A stretch of DNA of 6,130 nt from Bacteroidales bacterium (GTDB taxonomy: Bacteria; Bacteroidota; Bacteroidia; Bacteroidales; GCA-2748055): assembly GCA_023135025.1 (NCBI GenBank), contig JAGLTY010000140.1, positions 1-6,130 of the forward strand. Direction: 5' to 3'. The notes under the pieces were generated by a model. It worked only from the letters and a program-made list of their open reading frames with translations. It ran no database searches and had not been told where the DNA came from. Positions 4,508 through 6,130 of the stretch are shown here, piece by piece (the stretch's first letter is position 1; each line of letters opens with the position of its first letter). The position numbers and the translations under genes were made by a program.

Positions 4508-5182
4508 ATGACCAGGCACAGTTCCTACAGTTTCATCTACAACCTGCAGCGTATTATCCTGCTGGTATTTTTTGTCACCACCTCCATTGCCATCTCCATT
4601 CCCCTGGCGAAACTTGTTACAAAGCTCTCTCCCAATCACCTCTATCCCCTGGTAATCACCCTGCTGGCCTATATCATCGTGGTGGTAGTAGTGGGTTCTA
4701 TGATCCATGTGATCAGCTATATCCCTTTTAACCTGGCCACCGCTTTCGACTCCATTAAAAACGATATTGCTTCGGGGCGGATCAATACCATTGAGCAATT
4801 GGGAGAGCGAATCACAGCTTTTACGGTGCGGTTTTACAACTTCTCGTTCCTCGACATCTCCCACGCATTTCTCCAGACCGAAGGGGGTGAAGTGATGGGC
4901 CATGAGACAAACATCCAGGTGGAAAATGTTTTGAAGGAGTACAAGATGCTGGAGAAAAGCCGGGAACTCGACCAGATCACCCGGGCAGGAAAGATCTCCT
5001 TGCAAGGGAAGAATTATCAGCTCTACATCCTGCCCATCTGGTTCGGGGAACAGTGGCTCGGTTATATGGCGCTCCTCTCCGAGAAAAGAATCAGCCGCTT
5101 CTTTCAACGGTTCCTGATGGAGTACGAGGAGAATTTCCTGGACGATCAGATCATGCACCTGGTCAAATTCAATAAACAATAG
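4508..5182 (+). CDS. Two-helix membrane protein with a cytoplasmic domain, function unknown
   Basis: A 224-residue protein I do not recognise by family. Two hydrophobic helices are clear: about residues 15-36 (RIILLVFFVTTSIAISIPLA) and 46-70 (YPLVITLLAYIIVVVVVGSM), so both ends probably face the cytoplasm. Residues 76-110 are helical and charged, in the position where a HAMP-like linker could sit. Residues about 160-224 (KNYQLYILPIWFGEQWLGYM, then a long helix with FFQRFLMEYEENFLDD) have a strand-strand-helix pattern reminiscent of the end of a GAF or PAS sensor domain, but this is only a shape argument. No catalytic motif is seen. The stop codon lies five bases before the start of the cation-exchanger gene, so the two are probably co-transcribed and may work together, for instance as a regulator of the transporter. 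That the opposite strand is also open here is ordinary. Confidence 0.75.
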   Translation: MTRHSSYSFIYNLQRIILLVFFVTTSIAISIPLAKLVTKLSPNHLYPLVITLLAYIIVVVVVGSMIHVISYIPFNLATAFDSIKNDIASGRINTIEQLGERITAFTVRFYNFSFLDISHAFLQTEGGEVMGHETNIQVENVLKEYKMLEKSRELDQITRAGKISLQGKNYQLYILPIWFGEQWLGYMALLSEKRISRFFQRFLMEYEENFLDDQIMHLVKFNKQ

Positions 5183-5187
5183 GAAAG

Positions 5188-6130
5188 ATGCTGGCTTCAA
5201 TCATCTACATCACCATCAGCTGCATCATTATCTGGCGCTCCTCACACGGTTTTGAGATCGCATCCGACTACCTGGGAAGAAAGCTTCCGCCCGGTATCAA
5301 GGGAGCCACGCTTAATGCAATCGCCAGCTCCATGCCCGAATTCCTGACCACCATTTTCTTCCTGTTCTACCTGCGTGATGCAGACGGGTTCTCGGGTGGA
5401 CTGGGCGTCACCTCGGGAAGTGCACTGTTTAACCTGCTTATTATCCCTGCCCTGGTGATACTGATACTCTTTTCTTCCGGAAAGCATAAGAGTTTTGAAT
5501 TGAACAAGAAGGTGTTGCTGCGTGAAGGGAGTGTGCTGTTGCTCTCACAACTCATTTTTGTAAGCTTTCTCTTCAGTGGGGAGCTGCTGGCCAGACACGG
5601 ACTGATCCTTTTGCTGGTCTATCTCTTGTACCTGGGACTCCTCTTCATCATCACCAGAAAACGACAAACTGCCGATCCCGGATTTACAATGCCCCAAGAG
5701 CATCTTAACAGCAGACCCCTGCGTGGTCTGCTTACCCTGGATATGACCGCAATGGTGTTGAATGGCAAAAATATAACTACCGCAAGGGCATGGGGTCTCC
5801 TGGGTACCAGTACGCTGGTGATGACTTTCGGCACCTGGCTGCTGGTATATGGAACTGATCTTTTCGGGGAGATTACCCGGATTCCCCTGATCTTTGTAGC
5901 AGTGGTGCTATCGGCAGTTGCCACTTCAGTACCCGACACCATTATATCCATTAAAGACGCCCGAAAAGGAAATTTCGATGATGCAGTAAGCAATGCCCTG
6001 GGCAGCAATATTTTCGATATCGCTTTTGCACTGGGATTTCCGCTCCTTCTGTACAATCTGATTTATGGAGAGAGTGTAAGACTCAACCATGATCTTCTGG
6101 CCTTTACCCAGGAGGTGTGGGTCTTCCTGC
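5188..6130 (+). CDS. Sodium/calcium exchanger (CaCA) family protein, 3' end outside the window
   Basis: The frame from ATG 5188 stays open to the right edge: 314 codons, with no stop yet. It encodes a membrane protein with the two inverted alpha repeats of the cation/Ca2+ antiporters. Alpha-1 is GATLNAIASSMPEFLTT (39-55) followed by GSALFNLLIIPA (77-88). Alpha-2 is VLSAVATSVPDTIISIKDARKG (240-261) followed by DAVSNALGSNIFDIAFALG (265-283). The acidic residues that bind the ion are E51 and D250, with D257 and the NALGSN asparagines nearby, so the transport core looks intact. A hydrophilic loop (about 155-200) separates the halves, as in the family. These proteins exchange cytoplasmic Ca2+ (or another cation) for Na+ or H+ across the inner membrane. 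Only a short tail should be missing, as bacterial members are often a little over 300 residues. It starts five bases after the upstream membrane-protein gene, so it is likely in an operon with it. The exact ion is not deducible. Confidence 0.88.
   Translation, partial: MLASIIYITISCIIIWRSSHGFEIASDYLGRKLPPGIKGATLNAIASSMPEFLTTIFFLFYLRDADGFSGGLGVTSGSALFNLLIIPALVILILFSSGKHKSFELNKKVLLREGSVLLLSQLIFVSFLFSGELLARHGLILLLVYLLYLGLLFIITRKRQTADPGFTMPQEHLNSRPLRGLLTLDMTAMVLNGKNITTARAWGLLGTSTLVMTFGTWLLVYGTDLFGEITRIPLIFVAVVLSAVATSVPDTIISIKDARKGNFDDAVSNALGSNIFDIAFALGFPLLLYNLIYGESVRLNHDLLAFTQEVWVFL

Noticed and set aside
4315..4731. A 138-residue plus-strand gene covering the selD-like start
   Set aside because: Only the first part, from 4342, resembles a protein. 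Beyond about 4430 it is out-of-phase reading, partly through the gene at 4508, so it was recorded as a selD remnant instead.
4466..5200. Long minus-strand frame opposite the membrane-protein gene
   Set aside because: The plus-strand frame has two clean membrane helices and a start tightly placed after a promoter-like element and before the exchanger gene. The minus-strand product is His/Asp/Gln-rich with no recognisable domain.

Overview
The window looks like a piece of a Bacteroidota chromosome. The clues are AT-rich leaders without clear Shine-Dalgarno sequences, a perfect TAnnTTTG-type -7 element just before the gene at 3729, and protein sequences typical of that phylum. This placement is inference from sequence style, not a database match.

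Minus strand, 3650 down to 67: one compact operon-like block of six genes read in the same direction. The order is an ECF-type sigma factor, a small soluble zinc-anti-sigma-like protein, a secreted precursor peptide with five KCGEG motifs (HvfA family), an HvfB-type DUF692/MNIO iron enzyme, an HvfC-type DUF2063 partner protein, and a DoxX-family membrane protein. This is the architecture of the recently recognised MNIO-dependent copper-binding RiPPs (HvfA/'oxazolin' and 'bufferin' type; gold-induced gig operons and the Neisseria sigma-E operon have related layouts). The enzyme pair is expected to modify the cysteines of the EGKCG-type motifs so that the exported peptide binds copper. The sigma/anti-sigma pair probably senses metal or thiol stress and switches the block on. 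A good ECF-like promoter (TGTAAGG-N15-CGTC) lies directly upstream of hvfA. A strong hairpin sits between hvfA and hvfB, where it could set the ratio of peptide to enzyme.

Plus strand, 3729 to 4331: a YedF-family protein (TusA-like plus DsrE-like domains) of the selenium-associated type, whose TusA-domain cysteine is replaced by asparagine. Directly after it is a short stretch (from 4342) that matches the N-terminus of selenophosphate synthetase SelD, including the catalytic GGCSAK motif, but breaks off after roughly 20 residues. It looks like the remains of a lost selenium gene cluster.

Plus strand, 4508 to the right edge: a two-helix membrane protein of unknown function, followed five bases later by a sodium/calcium-exchanger-family protein that runs off the window. 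At the left edge, a plus-strand reading frame ending at 70 may be the tail of a gene convergent with the DoxX gene. There is no gene-free stretch over 300 bases, and I saw no tRNA, rRNA, CRISPR array or insertion sequence.
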